From Trochalopteron elliotii (lineage: Eukaryota > Chordata > Aves > Passeriformes > Leiothrichidae): a stretch of 64,000 nucleotides of DNA. Made by a program: the position numbers and the translations under genes. Positions 61,379 through 64,000 of this stretch are shown here, one piece after another (positions within the stretch are counted from its first letter, which is position 1; every line of letters starts with the position of its first letter). Location: assembly GCA_024734555.1 (NCBI GenBank), contig JANPWX010000072.1, positions 3,816,420 through 3,880,419 of the forward strand, in the 5' to 3' direction. The notes below the pieces were generated by a model. The model had not been told where the DNA came from and did no database searches. It saw only the letters and a list, made by a program, of their open reading frames with translations.

Positions 61379-63639
61379 ATGAGTATGTCACCCCACAGAG
61401 GCATGCTCAACACACAAGGAAAGCAACAGACAGACAGGGATGCTTGCAAAGCCCTAGCTGAATCCTTGTAGTAGAAGATGCTGACAAGCATTAGTGTTGT
61501 ATGGTTATACAATTGTCCGCTTTTGTGCCAGTGCTGAACAAGCATCCCTCACACTTGTGGCAGGCGGTGTCCGTAAGCTGCATCCAAACACGGAACCATG
61601 CACATGAATCCTCACTGTGCACCAGCACTATTAGGTGAAGGATCTTGCAAACACACTCTTTTTTGCCTTGCTTTTTGAGAGAAGGGAATCTGATTGAGTG
61701 ACAAGAAAGTTGCATTACAGTTCTCTAGGCAGGTCCCTTCTCAGGAAGGTCAAGGAGTCAGTGGTGCAGATAACATCTTGGCATATACTCACTCTTGATT
61801 CATTCTAGAAGATGATGCAAAGGGTGTTCAGAAGTGACAGATTACCACACCTGGGCACTCTGGCAGCTTTCAGACTTCAGGAAATTAACATACCTCATGA
61901 AAACTTTTGCTTCTTTCAATGTAATCGAATCTTAAAAATACCCTAACTTCATTTTTCATTTTGCTTATCTCCTGCAAATCTTCTCTTCCAAAACCTCTGC
62001 AACTGATATTGCAGAATATCAGTTTTTGGAAAGGATGTAGATATCCTTTCTCTACTAACACATGACCTGAATGTCACCATTAGATTTATTCTGGTGTATG
62101 TTTATATTGGAGTGGTAATACAGAGAGCCAGAGTGTGGCACACTACCTGTGTCCCGTGCCACATAAAACAAAGCAGTGTCTCACTCAATGATACAGTATA
62201 ATCAATGAAATCCTTCATGAAATCCTTCAGTGTGTGTTGTTGAGTGACTCTGTGGAAGACATATATGTTAAAATGTAAAGTCGAAGAAGGAAAGCCTGGA
62301 ATTTCTTGTATATACTTGAATAACTCAAGTAAAACAAGTTCAGTTATCCATGAAGTATCAATTCACAAGGGCTTTGAAACAAATCTAGTTTTTAAGTCAC
62401 CTGCAAAATCCACTAACTTTTACCTTGCTCCCTGTAGTAAAAGATGGAATTATGGAATGAATTATTTACAGCTTCAGAGGTCTCCATCTGTTCTTATTTT
62501 GCAGTACTAACATTGTTATATACACTTCTTTATAGCTCACTTGATCTGGTATCTGCCTCCCATTGTTAATAATTCACTTCCGGCTTCATAATCTGTTAAT
62601 AGGCAGCCAATTCCTATACTCATGTCTACGAGAGCTCTTCAATGATCCTTGTGTATATAAAATACTGGCTAACCATAGAAATGTTACAACCAGATAAATA
62701 AAGTTGTAAATTTCTAGACAGTTTTGAAATCATTAGCATTATTTACAACATTGTTGCAACAGCTGTTATGCATCTGAAACTTGAGAGTTGGTGGCAATTG
62801 TATAATACACTAGTCAAGAAAATGTTTTATTTATCAAAACTGTATTGAAAACCAGTTCAAAATATGTACATATGTTTATATAAAGACTTGGATATAAATA
62901 TAGAAGCTCTTTTTGTTGTTTTGGTGTTACTAATAATTAATTAGATATACACAACATTCAAGGGTAGTGTCCACTTATCTTTTTAGCAGCAGTTTTCTCA
63001 CTCTTTCCTGACTGTTAAACAGGCCACATGAAACATACAATCAAAGGAAAAACAAATACTATTTTCAAGGACAGTACATACGATATATTCATTGAGTTTA
63101 TCTACTTAAGTCGAAGGTGTTAACAAATGACAGAGAGGAAAGCAACCAAAAGATTCTTCATTAAAAATAAGCAAAGAGGAATGACAGATTTCAGATTTTA
63201 AATGGAGAAACGTGTGATTTCTTAATGTTTTTAAGATATCAAATGTAGAAGGTCATGTCTCCTGTTCCTTTTACCCTAATCCTAGTCAAACATGTGCCAA
63301 AATCCTGAGTTTGGGCAAATGTTCAAGCCATTGTACTTCATCTAAACTCATTTGTTCAAGGAGCAATGAGCAACTGCTAATACTGTTGTGGTCTCACGGG
63401 TCAGCAGGACACCCTTTGTTGCTGCTGGCTTTCATTGTCAGCAAACGGACAGCAATACCCTCAAGGAAAAAAGGAACTCACATTCTTGGTTTTATTAGGA
63501 TATCTTCTAGTGGTTGTGTTGCATGCTGTGTTTCCCTGCAGCTGTCACTGAAGTGTCTTGCATTGAACGATGTGTATTTCACAAAATGCCTGTTCCCAGT
63601 ACTGCCACTTGAACTGGGCAGTTTTCAATGGTATATTTA
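61379..63639. other. Unique non-coding DNA
   Basis: A 12-bp tandem (tgaaatccttca, 62206-62229) is the only repeat. The stop-free stretch at 63311-63685 begins without ATG and resembles nothing. No gene was called. Confidence 0.5.
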
Positions 63640-63779
63640 TTTATTCCAGAGTTGCGTCTGTGCCTTGGTATGCAATTTAAATTAGATAATCTTTTTTCAG
63701 ATTCTTGTTCAAGATTAACTGTTTTAACTGACTCTGAAATATATCTCCGTGTCTTGTCAGTATCCAGAGCCTATGTGGA
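63640..63779 (+). repeat. Perfect tandem duplication, copy 1 (period 141)
   Basis: 140 bases from tttattccagag to cctatgtgga are repeated without a single difference at 63781-63920. One base (g, 63780) separates the copies. The flanking sequence on either side does not continue the similarity. Confidence 0.98.
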
Positions 63780-63780
63780 G

Positions 63781-63920
63781 TTTATTCCAGAGTTGCGTCT
63801 GTGCCTTGGTATGCAATTTAAATTAGATAATCTTTTTTCAGATTCTTGTTCAAGATTAACTGTTTTAACTGACTCTGAAATATATCTCCGTGTCTTGTCA
63901 GTATCCAGAGCCTATGTGGA
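63781..63920 (+). repeat. Perfect tandem duplication, copy 2 (period 141)
   Basis: Identical to 63640-63779. Because 141 is 47 codons, a plus-strand frame beginning at ATG 63628 stays open through both copies to 63954 (108 codons, with a 47-residue repeat). The peptide resembles no family, and an open frame in one copy guarantees it in the other, so this is not evidence of coding. Confidence 0.98.
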
Positions 63921-64000
63921 CCAAATTAGACTAGACAATCAGTGCTCTCACTGATATTAAATGTGAGGTTTTGTTCGGGATTTTTTAATATGTGCATAGC
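63921..64000. other. Unique DNA at the window edge
   Basis: Eighty bases with nothing recognised. Confidence 0.5.

Noticed and set aside
1..64000. CRISPR arrays, operons, ribosome binding sites or other bacterial features
   Set aside because: CR1 LINEs, avian LTRs and low coding density show vertebrate nuclear DNA. No regularly spaced repeat-spacer structure exists.

Overview
The window looks like non-coding nuclear DNA from a bird, probably a passerine. It is AT-rich throughout. No open reading frame resembles a conserved protein, and I see no CpG island, tRNA, rRNA or recognisable small RNA. Every LINE I can identify belongs to the CR1 superfamily, the dominant avian LINE. The remaining recognisable repeats are solo LTRs of avian endogenous retroviruses. 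The bird assignment is firm from these repeats; the passerine part is inferred from LTR style and was not tested by a search. The window could be intergenic or lie inside a very long intron, and the sequence alone does not decide this.

Layout. 1-10 kb: unique AT-rich DNA with one internally deleted CR1 (about 3268) and a near-perfect palindrome (8009-8037). 10-19 kb: an old plus-strand CR1 (10.4-11.2 kb), a well-delimited 615-bp LTR (14848-15462, imperfect 6-bp target duplication) and the longest CR1 (16.8-17.9 kb), whose reverse-transcriptase region is still readable but has a broken catalytic motif. 19-26 kb: a diverged direct pair of about 0.56-0.6 kb unrelated to any repeat I know (19987-20560 and 22047-22645), a CR1 tail, an old centrally deleted LTR (22909-23361), a 51-bp tandem repeat and another CR1. 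26-44 kb: mostly unique AT-rich DNA with a few enhancer-like stretches, an LTR with a perfect 5-bp target duplication (34634-34994) and one CR1. 44-51 kb: an LTR remnant, a (TTCCC)n tract broken by a 400-N assembly gap, and a short CR1 3' tail. 51-64 kb: unique DNA, a decayed plus-strand CR1 (55.9-56.2 kb), a minus-strand LTR (57.1-57.5 kb), an A-rich tract, a minus-strand CR1 (61.0-61.4 kb) and a perfect 141-bp-period tandem duplication near the right end.

No genes work together here: the content is retrotransposon remains of several ages in unique DNA. I found no convincing new biological system. The observations most worth checking are the perfect 141-bp duplication, the diverged 0.6-kb pair whose first copy is flanked by a 20-bp direct repeat, the gap inside the TTCCC tract, and three stretches that read like conserved non-coding elements.
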